DNA of 64,000 bases from Nageia nagi. Taxonomy: Eukaryota; Pinophyta. Below the pieces are notes generated by a model that was given only the letters and a program-made list of their open reading frames with translations, searched no databases and had not been told where the DNA came from. Location: assembly GCA_050084985.1 (NCBI GenBank), contig JBITNC010000002.1, forward strand, positions 9,920,001-9,984,000. The letters run 5' to 3'. The first letter of the stretch is position 1, and every line of letters starts with the position of its first letter. The position numbers and the translations under genes were made by a program. This document shows positions 49,070-62,500 of this stretch, piece by piece.

Positions 49070-50338
49070 ATATATGAGCTTAGATAATCTTAAATTTTAT
49101 GAGAAGAAGTGACCTCTTGAGAAACCGTTTTGGGAGTGTGTTGAGGATCTCAACATATAAATAATTGATTTTTCTTAAAAACTCATTGCGCGTGGAAATT
49201 TAGTTTAGTTAAAAGTCAATGCATGAGGAGCTTGCCAGCTATAAATTTATTACTTCTAATATAATTTATTTCCGCTAGTAGATGGGACGTATCAAAAATA
49301 AACCTTGAATTATCCGTCAATAGATAAGATTTGTTAATAGAAAATTATTTATAAACGTATAAAATAATTATAAAACAAAAAATCTATTTCGGAATTGCTT
49401 CTATAATAATAATATGTTTCAAATTAAAACTTGCTATAAAAAGCGCCGACTGCTAATTAGTAAATACAAATATAAATCTTCTGCATTGAATAACGCTACA
49501 CCATCTACGGCTAGAAATAAATCTAAAACAAAATAAATGAATCTTTAATATATTAACGGCTGAATATTACCAAATTCTTTCCCTAAACGGCTAAACCCCA
49601 CCAAACCCTAAAAACGAATCTTAAAGACTCACAGGACAGGTTGTTAACAATTACTCTGAGAGACAATCTTGTCACAGTTCAACGGTAACCAGATCTTAAA
49701 AACCCTATTATTAATATTGTTAAGATAATGATTAACGAGAGCTACTTGATATCCACGTCAAGCCCAGCACAGCTCTGTCCGTTCTCACAAACTTCTTGAA
49801 ACGGATGAAAATATATAAATTTAGGGACTGTAATATATTCATGAAGGGTGGGCCAGAAAAGAAAAGCTGTCCGTCTCCCGCCTCAGCTGTGTTCCCATTT
49901 ATTTTCATGGATCAATGACAAACCAAGACTAAACATAGGGTTTTCTAAATCTAAATATAGGTTAGAGAAGAAAGCGGTTTAATTATATCCGCTTTATTTG
50001 CTTGGCGGTGAGTTGTACACAGCTAGAGTAAAGCATTTGGCTTGTCAAGCGGATAAACGTAGGCTGATTTTTGCGTTCCGTGAAGACGGACTTTTGACTC
50101 ACGAGTTGGAAGGGCGAGTTGGATTTGGATAAGGTAAAAATCAACAACCAGGGAATTCGGATAGCTTTTACCAACAACCTAGGCCTTAGATTGAAGTGCA
50201 TGCCTATAAAACACAATGGGATCCTTCAAAATTTTACAATACATGCTTTGATTGAGGGAAAGCCTGGTTAAGTCGCTAGAGAAGAAATATTTCAGCAGTT
50301 TTCTTTTAGATTTAGTTTTCTGAGAGCTGTGAGTGATC
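49070..50338 (+). promoter_or_regulatory. upstream region, TATA box and 5' UTR of the STP gene
   Basis: This stretch has visibly more G+C and CG dinucleotides than the repeats around it, and I see no element insertion in it after the SINE. TATAAA at 50205-50210 in the context GCCTATAAAACAC would place transcription start near 50235-50240, giving a leader of about 100 bases. Possible factor sites are a GCCGAC core at 49446 and TTGACTCA at 50094, both uncertain. An upstream in-frame ATG at 50333 would add only two residues. Confidence 0.5.
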
Positions 50339-52174
50339 ATGGCGGGGGGATTCGCTGCCCCGACGGGGCCTGTGAGAGACTACGCAGCGAAGATGACGGT
50401 CTTCGTCTTCGTAACCTGCGTCGTGGCCGCCACCGGTGGTCTCATCTTCGGTTATGATATTGGAATTTCCGGTGGGTATTTCGGATTCTTGGTGGGGTTT
50501 TTTTTTTTAACAAAATTTGGTGGTGGGGATTGTGATGGTAAGGTTGGATTTGACTTGGTTTATGATTTGCAGGAGGAGTGACGTCCATGGATCCTTTCCT
50601 GAAGAAGTTTTTCCCGGACGTGTATAGAAAGGAGAAGAGGAATCAGGGTCATCAGAACGACTACTGCAAATTCGACAGCCAGCTGCTCACGACGTTCACG
50701 TCGTCGTTGTACGTTGCCGGTCTGATCGCCTCGTTCTTTGCCTCCACCAGTACGAGGGTTCTGGGTCGAAAGCCCTCCATGCTGTTTGGAGGAGCGTTTT
50801 TCCTTGCTGGCGCGGCCATTAATGGAGCTGCTGTTAATGTCGCCATGCTTATCATCGGCCGTATTCTGTTGGGTATAGGAGTGGGTTTTGCCAACCAGGT
50901 TAGAAACAAATATCTTCACCCTTTTCTTGTTCAGAATCTGTGAAATTAATGCTAATTGAAAAAAGAAAAAAAAAAAACCCATATTTACTATCTTATTGTA
51001 TGTGTGATTACAGTCTGTGCCGCTGTATCTATCAGAGATGGCACCGCCGAGGCTGAGAGGAGGGCTCAACATGTGTTTTCAATTGTTCATCACAATTGGT
51101 ATTCTGGCTGCGAATCTCATAAATTACGGAACGCAGAGAATTCATGACTGGGGATGGAGGGTATCGCTTGCTTTGGCGGCCGTTCCAGCAGCCATTATGA
51201 CCATCGGATCGCTGGGTCTCCCCGATACTCCCAACAGTTTGATCGAACGAGGGCACCATGAAAAGGCGAAGGCCATGCTGGTAAAAATCCGTGGCACCGA
51301 CAATGTTCAGGGCGAGTTTGATGATCTTCTGGAAGCCAGCGAGTCTTCGAAGCAAGTGAAGCATCCTTTTCGGAATATATTACAGAGGAAATACCGCCCT
51401 CATCTGGTCATGGCCATCGCCATTCCCTTCTTCCAGCAGCTCACAGGTATCAATGTCATCATGTTCTATGCTCCCGTTTTGTTCAAGACTATTGGGTTTG
51501 GAGACAATGCGTCTTTGTTTTCTTCTGTGATCACGGGGCTTGTCAATGTGATCTCCACGGTGGTTTCCATTTTCACTGTTGACAAGGTTGGCAGAAAGTT
51601 TCTATTCATGGAGGGAGGCGTTCAGATGTTTATTTCTCAGGTATACTTTGTATTCTAATAGGGTTATTAAAGCTATTTGGGGGGTGCATGTGATTTTGAC
51701 ACATTTTTGGTACAGGTCATAATTGCAGCAATTCTGGGCAAGGAATTCGGGGTCTCGGGTGAGGGAAGCATAAGCAAAGGAGTTGCGGTCTTGGTGGTGA
51801 TATTTATATGTATCTACGTGGCCGCCTTTGCATGGTCTTGGGGGCCTCTGGGATGGCTGGTTCCCAGCGAGATTTTTCCCCTGGAAATCCGATCTGCAGG
51901 ACAGAGTATCAATGTTTCTGTTAACCTTCTCTTCACCTTCGCCATTGCACAGGCCTTCCTTGCTATGCTTTGCCATCTCAAATTCGGATTGTTCCTTTTC
52001 TTTGCGGGGTGGGTGGTGATCATGAGCACCTTCATCTATGTGTTCTTGCCAGAGACAAAGGGGATCCCCATTGAAGAAATGGTGCTTATCTGGAAGAACC
52101 ACTGGTTCTGGGGAAAATTCATTGAGGATACCGACCAGGATGTTGAGCTCGCAAAGACAAATTCTAAACCATGA
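50339..52174 (+). CDS. monosaccharide/H+ symporter, STP (sugar transport protein) family
   Basis: Four exons: 50339-50471, 50573-50898, 51014-51640 and 51716-52174. All introns are GT-AG and short (101, 115, 75 bp). They join in frame to 514 aa, the usual STP length. Start chosen because the family begins MAGG. Known role: twelve-helix MFS carrier importing hexoses with protons across the plasma membrane. Visible marks are GYDIGISGG with the helix-1 Asp (D40), VLGRKPS, the helix-4 Arg in [14 protein letters not shown] (R141), helix-5 Gln176, the sugar-binding QQLTGIN (294-300), KVGRK and PETKG. Cys76 in the luminal lid and Cys448 match the cysteine pair of plant STPs. No stop or frameshift interrupts it. 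Codon use is much more G+C-rich than the surroundings. The exact STP member cannot be told. Confidence 0.95.
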
Positions 52175-52500
52175 TGGTCACTTAAAAGCCCTATTTTAAT
52201 ATAGGGATGTGTTTTTTTTTTAATATTTTGTTGGTGTTGCTCCGGGTGAAGTCATATGCGGCGACTGTCGTTACCAAGCTGTTCGAATCCTTATTGTTAT
52301 TGTAATTTATACTTTTGAATGGTTATGTACAGAGCTGCGAATCAGTTTATTGTATTCTCTGGTTCCAAACTGTTCAGTAAACTAATAATCGATGCTTGCA
52401 ACGTCCATTGTAGTACATTTATGCAGCTTATTCGTTTTGGGCACCAGTATTTTTGTTTGATAATAAGGGAGAATTTTATTCTTGTATATTCAATTTAACC
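52175..52500 (+). terminator. 3' UTR and polyadenylation region of the STP gene
   Basis: U-rich sequence with TTATTGTATTCT near 52350 and AATAAT at 52384 offers plausible far- and near-upstream poly(A) elements. No canonical AATAAA is seen, which is common in plants. The cleavage site is not determinable. Confidence 0.4.
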
Positions 52501-52589
52501 TATAGATATTTAAGAGATTCCATTATTTTATATGGAGTACTTGGAAAAAAAACAGATAAAGCTGCACCGCTGCTTAAAACTTAGTTTCC

Positions 52590-52735
52590 AATCTCGGCGG
52601 ACTCACACTTTTGACTACTAGCGAGGACGGGATGAGGGGTCATTTCACGCGGAATCAATTATTTCCTAGTTTCTGCGATTTTCACCAATGAAGACAATTG
52701 ACTTGACTAGTTCAAAGAATTGCAATCTAGACTAA
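52590..52735 (+). repeat. segment shared with 20.4-20.53 kb
   Basis: GGAATCAATTATTTCCTA, then ATGAAGACAATTGACTT and AGAATTGCAATCTA, correspond to the downstream half of the 20.2-20.6 kb segment. Its upstream half resembles 49.37-49.45 kb, on the other side of the STP gene. Confidence 0.5.
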
Positions 52736-53700
52736 GTTTAGATGATCTCATCCATACATGGGCCTGATCTATCAATGTACGAATATCTAGTTGTGACATG
52801 AGTTACTGTGAACGTTAAGGGTTCATTCTTATATGCTTAGAAATTTTAAAAATTTCATGTCTGAGCTAGAAAACAAGACCCTATAATAGTGATCCAAATT
52901 GACCTTTCTTTGGCTTATTGTTTATATGTTAAACTGATAGCAAAACTACAAGTTCACAAGATACAAATACTAAGAAACAAGTGAATCAATTTGATACTAA
53001 CAACACATTTAAAATATGATGATTATAATGTATCTTCAACTATGAGCTTTACGATGATTCTAATGTATATTTAGCTATGAACTTTATAAGCATGAAATAA
53101 AACAAAAAAAAATCAAGATCATTCAAATCATTTTAATTGAAAGGGAAAAAAATGAAACAAATTTGGTATGAGGTTTAATTTGTACTTGTTGATCAAAAAT
53201 ATGAATAATCAATTAGATCTATAAGAATTTTATCTTTTAAGTTGGCTTTTAAGTTTATGTAGGGAGAGAGGATATAAGTAGGTCCTTGAGAATGGATTCA
53301 CTTGGTTTAATATTAGTTCATCATAAGATTATAAATTTTATTTTTTTAAGTTATTTTATATTATAAGATAAGTTTTTAGTGTTCTTTGAAATTTGATGGA
53401 TTGTAGAATCTAGTAAAATTTGTTTAAAAATAAATATAATTAATCATGTATTTGAATGCTTGTTTCTAATACAATAAAGTTAAGTATAATAAAATTCTTA
53501 AGCTTTTTTTTATTTATCTTGGTTTAAAAATTCATGGAAGTTATAATTACAAATATTTTTATAGGTTTGTATAATGTGTTTATAAAGTGGACCAAAAAAG
53601 GCAAATTGAGTCTCATCTTCTATGGTATTTAGGTTGCAAAGTTTACAAGTTCATTTATCCCAAGGTATTTTAGGTATTATCCATCTACCAATTTTGTTAT
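52736..53700. other. intergenic DNA, no gene seen
   Basis: A+T-rich, no domain or clear repeat. Confidence 0.55.
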
Positions 53701-53945
53701 CACTACACTAAAAAGGGGCTTTAGTGGCAGTCTAAAAGTGCTATGAGTATGAGAACCCTTTAATGATGGTTATCGATTCACCACCTATTAGGTCATCGTT
53801 TAATAACGTCTAATGTTCTAAGGAGATGGTTATTGATTACCCTTATATTCTAAGGTGGTAGTTATAAACTTTTCACCTTAAATACTAAGATGGTGATTAT
53901 TAATTGCCCCCTTAAATTCTAAAGTAATAATTATAAATTATCGTA
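53701..53945 (+). mobile_element. left end of a CACTA-like element with subterminal repeats
   Basis: CACTACACTAAAAAGGGGCT then TTAGTGGCAG has the form of plant CACTA termini. It is followed by four degenerate units of about 40 bp built on TTCTAAGGTGGT(A/T)ATTA and ATTACCC (53.81-53.94 kb). I see no inverted right end, so the element is truncated or its far end is too decayed. Confidence 0.5.
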
Positions 53946-54093
53946 TAATAGTTACTTATTTTTTAAAAAATTAAGAGTAATAAAACCATTCTTGAGGTAT
54001 CATGCGCTCTTGAAGAATAGTCTAATGAAACTGACTAGTCACCATTTAGTCTCTTACCTTACTTATTCTAGTCCAAGATTGATGGCACTCAAA

Positions 54094-54180
54094 GGAATGT
54101 TAAGCATACCTTTACAATAGCCCAATCCATGGATAAGGAATGTTAAGCATACCCTTTACAATAGCCCAATCCATGGATAT
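54094..54180 (+). repeat. 43-bp tandem duplication
   Basis: GGAATGTTAAGCATACC, TTTACAATAGCCCAATCC and ATGGATAA are repeated head to tail starting at 54094 and 54137, with one extra C in the second copy. Confidence 0.85.
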
Positions 54181-54245
54181 GTGATGTACCTGTTGCATTG
54201 ATACCTTTACTTTCCTTGCCTTTCCTATGGTTATGAATACCCTAT

Positions 54246-54612
54246 AGACATGAATGCATAATGTAGAAGAATATGCGAGGCCTAAGAATTATTTGATAAG
54301 ATGCATGATATAAACATAATTTCATGGATAATAATGTTTGAAGGATTTGTAATTCATGGCTACAACAAGCATTCCCTTAAAAAACTTAATTTGATAAAGC
54401 ACTTGGGAACCAAACCTAATAGCATAACCTTTGAATGTATTCTACTTGCATGCAACCATGTAGTTTTAGTGGATGAAGTTTGTAAATACTTTAATAGAAT
54501 TAGTAACTCGTATTGTATTATTCTTATGATGAATAATTATAAATGCATTCTTGATCTTCTTAGTTATGAAAGTTATCTTGAGGAAGCTTTAATATTGTTT
54601 CACCAAATGTAA
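54246..54612 (+). pseudogene. PPR protein fragment with E-domain-like end
   Basis: The frame from 54246 reads DMNA, stop, CRRICEA, stop, ELFDKMHDINIISW. It then runs open for 103 codons: GFVIHGYNKHSLKKLNLIKH, GTKPNSITFECILLACNHV, GLVDE-like VLVDEVCKYF and YKCILDLLSYESYLEEAL. This is the last PLS repeats and the start of the E region of a plant editing-type PPR protein. The stops at 54260 and 54290 and the absence of the rest of the E/DYW tail show a pseudogene. It is not obviously a copy of the 16 or 19 kb relics because it covers a later part of the protein. Confidence 0.75.
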
Positions 54613-56530
54613 TAAATAGTAGTAATAGTCAAACCAAATCAACTTTAACTTTTCTAACATTCTCATCTTTTTATATGTTCTACTTTTATATAGGGTATTA
54701 TAGATAATTATACATAAATAATTAATGCTCAATTAAAATAAACCATTCATTTTTATGAAAGTAACAAATAGCTAGGATACAAAGTGTTCTCATTTAAATT
54801 GTTAACCAAGTTTACATGTGCAAAAAGTTTCCAATTGAGCATCAATTCATATATCCCATACATCCAACATTTTATCATAACCAAGTATTGTGAGGGTAGA
54901 GTTGAGGTTGTTTTCTTGTTTACAATGAGGCCTTCACCTGGATAGCCTCATACAACACTTAGTGATAAAATCCAAGCTGTGATGGAACCCAAGTCCTACT
55001 AATCTTCATCCAGTTCCCTTATGGTCAGTAATATACTCTCACAAGGAGAAGTAGTAACTATTTTCCAAAGGTGTGATGTATGTTAGATCAGCCAAATTTT
55101 ATCTTGATTAGGTTTCAAGTTTTCTTCCTAGGTTATCAAGATAATCCTTGAATGGAAATGCAGATAAGTGGTATCACTACACACATGCTTGTCCACCTAT
55201 ATGGAATTATATCCAGAACAACAGAGGACTTAGGTGAAATTAAGAAGTATAGACTTTATACCATTTGGATTGATAGACTAAAGGCTCCATTCTACCTTTT
55301 CCTCCCCTTATGGCTCCCCAAACAAGTCATGTTGTGGAATAATACATGAATATGTGTTCATTTTAGGGGGTGCATTTTCAATATTTATGATTCATTTACA
55401 AAAATAAAGAAAAGTGCTTAACATAAAATGCACAAAAAAATTACGTCATCTAATTTGAATCTTAAGAGTATACAATAGGTTTTTTCATAATCCCAAAAGG
55501 ATCTTTTTACAAAAAATGCATTAGTTCATTATTTTTAAGTAACAAGAAGTCCCCCTTTTACTTAAAAATTGAACTTAGCAAAAAATACTCGCTTCCTTAA
55601 ACATTAAAAAGTGTACTTAGGTTAAAGAAAAATACCCCCAATGCAATTTTACCTTAGAGAAGGAAATAAAAAACTTCTTTTAACACTAAGGAAAAGAGAG
55701 AGAGAAAATAACTCCCTTTAAAAAATTGAATCCCCCTATATTTATCATAGTAATAAGGGATTACCTTTACTTAAAGAAAAAAATTTATTTTAAGAGAAGG
55801 AAGTTATACTTTGAAATGCTTTTACCTTATAAATGAAGCAGTTGGATAAACCTCCAAGGATGAAGAAGATTGAAGCCTCAAAGAATGGCTCTATATACCA
55901 TGTAGACCTCAAATAATGCATAAATGATATAACTAACATACTATTTCTCTAGAATATTATATTGAAGCATATATCAATAATATAGTAACAATGAACAATA
56001 ATAATCAATGTACCTTCATCGCAATTGCATAAAAATCACATAAATAAATCCATTCGTAAAACACAAACATGTATTCATCCGTACACATGTTGCTAATGGC
56101 CCATAAGTGCTACATTGCTAACTTCATGGAATAAGAAATATTATGAACACAATAAAAGAGCATGCAATAGCAAATGAAGGGTTTAGTAGATCTATATAGA
56201 GGTGGTGTTACAAAACATTAATGTATGTAGAATAAAGTGATATTGCATTTGTTGAAGTCTCTCTAGGATTTTTTGATACCCTTGCATGATCCCTTTTGTG
56301 TTGCCTTTGATATCCTTATATAACAATGTCCTTATCTTCTTGGATTCTTGGGATCATTGCACATTACATCATTTGAGGAATCTTTTAGACATTTTACCCC
56401 TTATGACATTGTACAATGGTCAATTACATTGATTACATTACCTTGGGTATTATTTTAACCCAATTTTACAATAAATATCCTTAATGCTATAAAATTAATT
56501 ATTTAAATAATAATTATTCATTTTTAGGTG
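54613..56530. other. intergenic DNA, no gene recognised
   Basis: Short frames (for example 55152-55349) show no known domain. The 55.4-55.85 kb stretch is rich in purine runs. LTR-like sequence may begin on the minus strand around 56.4 kb. Confidence 0.45.
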
Positions 56531-57050
56531 TCTAAATACCAATTGAGAGAAAATAAGCTTAAATGACTATATCCCTAATTACCTAAGATCACATGAAGGC
56601 TCTCTCAAATTCCTTAAGCATTAAGAACATAAACTCAAAATACCATATACACATGATGACACCAATATAAAGTGGTTCCTCAAATCATGGGAGTACACCC
56701 ACTAATATAAGATCTGAACTTATTCTCAAAGAGCACTCTCTTACAACAACTCACTTTTCCAATTCTACAACCTAGATAAGAGCATAACTTTGCTACAAAC
56801 TTAAGTGAGTCATATAAAGGATAGGGCCCTCTATTTATAGGGAAAAATCCTCTCTTGGATCACCCTTTTAACCATTATACAATTTCATGATATGAATCAC
56901 CCTTTTACGCAAGGGGCATGCTCATGAGATGGAGTGTAGGCCAAGTTACATTATCATATTCACTAAATACTTAAGGTATCTAGGGATACCCTTAAGTATC
57001 AAGTGAATTACATTAAGGTACCTTACAATAATGCATTATACATTTCAACA
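56530..57050 (-). mobile_element. solo LTR related to the nested LTR at 24.5 kb
   Basis: Read on the minus strand it starts TGTTGAAATGTATAATGCAT at 57050. It follows the same order of phrases as 24475-24965, including a TATA-like CTATAAATAGAGGGC (near 56840) and GAGGAACCACTTTATAT. The end is approximate. No partner or internal coding region was recognised nearby. Confidence 0.65.
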
Positions 57051-59300
57051 TGAGTAAGATTTCATAAATTAGTCTCCTCCTTCCTCTCATCTTGCATACT
57101 CTAGATTAAGTATTCCATTCATAATGTGATGGTGTTGGGGCTATATGATGGCCTTCTTATTGAATTTTCTCCTAAGTTTATGAATTTATCCTTTGAAAAT
57201 GTGTTCCCCTAAATGATAAGAGATCCTACAAAGTGAATATTCCCCTACATATACATTATCAAAAATAGTAATTTTCACTTTGTATTCTAGTTTTATAATT
57301 GCTCCAAATTGACTAGGTCTTTTAGGTACAAATATTTTATGGATACAATAGACTAACTTGTACTTTCTTAAATTCATAAATATTAAGGTTAGAAAGTACC
57401 TTATTAGTAATTATTTCCTAATTTAGAGTTGGACATTTGGAAATTTTCTTTTTTATTTGCTTGTATTTTCTTTTTAAGGATATGGGTGAGACCTGAATTT
57501 GATTCTCAAATTTTGAATTAGACCTATGCTAAATTGATTGGGGAATTGAGGGTACATGGAGTTAGTGGGTAAGGACATATATTAATATATAATGTAAATA
57601 AGCCATTACTAAAAACTCTTATTTTGGTTCCTAGCTTTGGTAATGGATCCATCAAGGGAGTAAAGTAAAAAATATGGAAATTTTATATGATTTCTTCTTT
57701 GAAAATGATATAGAAACATAAAATAATACTAAAGAAATATGTTATGGTACCCCTCAAGCATGATATATCCCTTGAGATCCTTAAGAATATTTTTCCATGG
57801 TTATGGGAGGCTACTCCTCTTATATGCTTCTTTATATCCCTAAAAGTTATTCTTTTCTCCAATAAAGGATCTCACATTCCTAGATAGATTTTAATGATTT
57901 ACCAATTCTAATTAGAAAGTATTTTTACCAACAAATGAATATGAACCTAACAAGGATTTCATTAATAATAATAAAAATAATAATATAAAAATGAAGGTTA
58001 ACCTACCAAGGAAAAAAGAATAGAAATAATAATATATATACCAAGTTTGAAAAAGGGTTATTTCATTAATAATATCAAATGAGTATAATTCACCAACAAC
58101 TCTAGCAATGTATATCAAATCCTATAAACTACACCATGAGATTCCATTTGACACATCCATAGAATGTTGGTGGATACTTGAATGATGCTTCATTGTAGTT
58201 ATGCAATTCATTATTCATAACCCCTTGAATCACCTTTTATCTCTTCATATATCTTCAAAATTGGTGCATTGATTCATTATCTTTCATACTGATTCCAGAT
58301 TAATGTGTTAATCTTGATTAATTTTTTCAAGTTCTTCAATTTTTAAACTAATGTGGTTCGATTACAAAACTAATTTTTATATATCATGAAATTGATATAT
58401 CTGATAATTCGCCAAGTCGCTAAGTATTATCATCAAATCTCTTTCGAGTTGCCAAGTCATTAAGTCACTAGTTGCTTTGAATCCCTAAAATATTATTTTG
58501 AATTTATCATGTTAATAACCTCCCCATATTAATACAAAGGATAATTCTTGATACTTCCTTTGGGTATATCAACATTATGTTAATAAGGGCATCATTGTGA
58601 ATATTGATAAATCATGATAGAAGAGAAGGGGTTCTCCCTTCTTAGATCTTTTTTCAAAGTCAACATGATCCCCTTTACCTTTTGATGAGGTAATGATGTA
58701 TCCCCTCAAAATATATTGCAAATACCTTGGTATAGGTCCTCTTTATCTCTCTTATTTTCAATTTGTACTACTCCTACTCTAACATAGTGACCAATTGGCT
58801 ATCTCCTACTCTAACACATGACCCAACCGATTATAATCTAATCATGTTTTACGTATATAGTTATAATACAAATTACTCTATCAATTCTTGATAATTTAAA
58901 TTCTTTTAACTCTTTATTCCCTCCAAGAAAAGTTTTACTTCTCCACCTATCTTCTAGCTATCTTTTATAATAATTACTTTCTCTCAATTACTATCTTTAT
59001 TTTATTTTATGAGTATTGATTCCTTATTTTCAACTATGACCCAAAAACTATATTATAATTCTTCAATTCATTAATTCCCTTTAGATTTGACTAATTTTGT
59101 GTATATTCCCATGATTACCTTAATGATTTTACTGATATTGTTTACTAGTTCTAGTATTTTTTTCTTTTTTGCAATCTAACTCATCCTTGCAATATTCTAA
59201 AACTTGGTGATTGTAGTATTTCATCAAAAGTTAGTATCTTTTTTTTTATGACCTCAATTAAATATTTTATTAGCTTATGTTATAACTAATAGGACAGATA
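57051..59300. other. intergenic DNA, no gene recognised
   Basis: A+T-rich with scattered short frames. The right part may contain the rest of the 3' LTR of the minus-strand Copia that starts at 59535, but its end could not be placed. Confidence 0.45.
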
Positions 59301-59535
59301 ACTCTAATATCAAAAAGCATTCTATTAGTGTAGAATATTATGTAAATACAATCTAAGAAAGACTCTTCATGTTCACCTTCTTGGGTGACCTTTGAGATAC
59401 ATTGTAACTCCTCATATTCTATAAGAAATGACTCTTTAAATTCTAGCACACTTAAAGCTATGAATTTACTAAATATATTTAGTATCTAATACTATACTAA
59501 CTATACCATAATACTTAAGGATTAGGTGTCTAACA
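59300..59535 (-). repeat. start of the 3' LTR of the right-hand Copia element
   Basis: On the minus strand a polypurine tract TTAAGGGAGGAA (59547-59536) is directly followed by TGTTAGACACCTAATCC, the expected LTR start. The LTR extends to lower coordinates for an unknown distance. The matching 5' LTR lies beyond the right edge. Confidence 0.6.
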
Positions 59536-59544
59536 TTCCTCCCT

Positions 59545-62500
59545 TAATCCAAAGGGGAGTTGGTAAGTCCAAGCATCTTCATGAACTTCTCGAACTTTTC
59601 TCTTCCAAGTTCCTTAGTGAAGATGTCTGTTGTTTACTCATATTTGGGACAATGTTTCACTTGAATTATCTTGACCTATATATGATGTCAAATCAAATGA
59701 TACTTTGTGTGTGATTTGCTTTGTTCGATCATGAAACTTTAGATTCTTGGCTAATTGAATTGCAAAAATATTTATAATTAGAAGTGGAGTTGGATTCACT
59801 TATTTTTTTTGCAAATCTTCCAGTATCTTCCTAAGCCACATAATCTCCTTTATTTCCTCTGTAGTAGCTACATACTCTACCTCTGTAGTGGAATCTACTG
59901 AAATGAATTACTTTCATGATCTCTAAGAGATAACTATCGATCCAAGACTCATGGCATATCTTGAAGTCAAAACTCCTTTTTCTTTGTCACCATCAAAGTT
60001 TGAATCTGTATATCTAATCAATTTGAATGCTCTTACTTTGGAGTACTTGAGCCCTAATTCCTATGTGCCTTTCAAATATTGAAGAACTCTTTTTGCTGCA
60101 TTCTAATGTCTTTCACATGGGTTTTGCATAAATTGAGAGAGAATTCCAATCGCAAATGAAATGTCTAGTCTAGTTGTGGTTAGATATATGAGACTCCCAA
60201 CAAGTTGTCTATACTTTGTTGCATCCTAAAATGCATTCCCTTCAATAGATTTCAACTTCAAATTTTGTTCCATTAGAGTGGAAAGGGGATTCCAATCTGT
60301 CATGCCAAATCTATTCAATAATTCTCAAATGTACTTTCTTTGGGAAATGAAAATGTACTTTAGGTTTTGTGTCAATTCAATGCCCAAATAGTAATGAGAA
60401 TGTCCCATATCTATAATTTCAAAACCTCTCTTCAAATCTTATTTCATGGATGCAATGTAACTTTCATTGTTCATAGTTATCAAAAGATCATCTACATACA
60501 CCACAAGATATACAACTATTTTGCCAACTTTTCTAACAAACAAAGTTGCACAATCCAAATTAAAGTGTTCAAATTTTATCTTTAAGAGATGCTTAGTAAG
60601 ATTTTTGTACTAAGCATGAGGAGGTTCTTTTAGACCATACAAGGACTTGATAAGCTTACAAACTTTTGTTCCTAACCCTTCATTGCAAATCCTTCTAGAT
60701 ATCTCATGTACACATTTTCTTTTAAATCACCATTTAAGAAAGCAATCTTCACATCCATTTGATGAACCTTTCATCCATGCTAAGCTTACATTGCTAACAA
60801 AGAATGAATAGTAGCCCATTTTACTATGGGAGCAAATTTTTCATCATAATCAATACCTTGTTTCTATGCAAAACCCTTTGCTACAAGCCTTGCTTTGTGT
60901 TTTTCAAGTGAGTCATCTAATCTGTATTTGTTCTTGTAAACCCAATTGCATCTAATAGGTTTGGTTCCATATGAAGGATCCACCAACTTCCTTATTCCAT
61001 TCTTGATCAGAGCATCATACTCCTTCTTCATAACATCCCTCTAGACATCATGAGAAAAAGCTTCTTTAAAGGAAGTTGACTCATAATTAGCAAAGAAATT
61101 CAATTCACAATAAAATTAACATTCCATATACTCAATATCATCATCTAAATCTAAATCCTCTACTACTCCATCTTCAATTCTATTTTTATAGTAATTCCTA
61201 GTTCTCGTATTTCCAACTTCATCAAGATGAACACTCTCAAGGGGTTTGGAAAGTCACTTAGGAATCTTCTACAATGCTTCTAGTTCCTTAATCAACTGAG
61301 GAGTTTCTTCATCCTCATCAAGACTCAACCTATCAAACCTTTCAATCACATCATCCAAAAAAGCTTATAGAATTAACAAAGAGGAAGGATCTTCTTATGG
61401 TGGAGGAGGTGCTTGTACTGTTGGAACAAGTGCAACTGCTAGATTAGGCACTTCTAAAATAGGCACAATTGGTGTAGATTCTAATAAATGATCCAAAATA
61501 GGTATCCCCCCCTCAACATAATCATGTTCAAAGAAATGCTTTCCATGAGTAAACCTATCAAGGTGATCAAGCTACCGCTCAATAGTGGGGTCACTCTTGG
61601 AACATTCTAAAAAAATAATGTCCCTTACAAAGGGGAACTTTTTGTTTACCTCATCATAAATCTTATAACCCATGGTAGTATCTAAGTACCCCAAGTAAAT
61701 ACATTTTCAAATCCTAGAACCAAGTTTGTTTCTTTGTTCGTTAGGGACTAGGGCATAGCAGGTGGAACCAAAAACCTTGAGATGTCGAATTGAAGGAACA
61801 CAGCCAAACCATATTTCATATGGAGTCTTATCATCAAGAGCATGAGATAGACATTTATTTCTAACATACACTACACAAGCAACTGCATCACCCCAAAATG
61901 TCATCTTCACATTCTTGAAAAACAACATTGCCCATGTCATATTCAACAAAGTTTTGTTCATTCTTTCAGCTACACCATTTTGTTGTGGATTATAGGGAAC
62001 AATTATTTAATGCTTGATTTCATGTTGACTAAGATAGTTCTTGAATTCAACTAAAGTGTATTCACCTCCATTATCATAATGAAGTTTTCCAATATGAGCA
62101 TTTGCTTCCTTCTCAATCATCACATGAAATTCTTTAAACTTTGCAAAACATTCATATTTGTTCTTTAACAAATACACCCAACACATCCTAGAGTAATCAT
62201 CTATGAGGGTCATGATATATTTATTTCCAGCAGTAGAAGGGACAAGCAATGGACCAGACAAATTGAAGTGTATTAGTTCTAGTTTTCTACATGCTCTAAA
62301 ATTTGAATCATGAAAAGGTTGTTTGTTTTGCTTTCCTAGGACACATGCTTCACAAGGTTCTATGTTCTTAGGAATAGTAGGCAAACCCAAAAAACCTCTC
62401 TTTTTCAAAAATGGAGATCATCAAAATTGAGATGGGAAAATCTTGCATGCCACAAAAGACTAGATGAGAGAGTACCTTTTTCTTGATGGGTCAGGTAGGC

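Noticed and set aside
50333-50338. Upstream in-frame ATG as the STP start
   Set aside because: It would add only Met-Ile before the MAGG start typical of the family; 50339 is preferred though initiation at either is possible.
50560-52102. Long minus-strand open frames (up to 170 codons) across the STP gene
   Set aside because: They lie antisense to conserved, spliced exons, show no domain, and arise because the G+C-rich coding strand lacks antisense stops.
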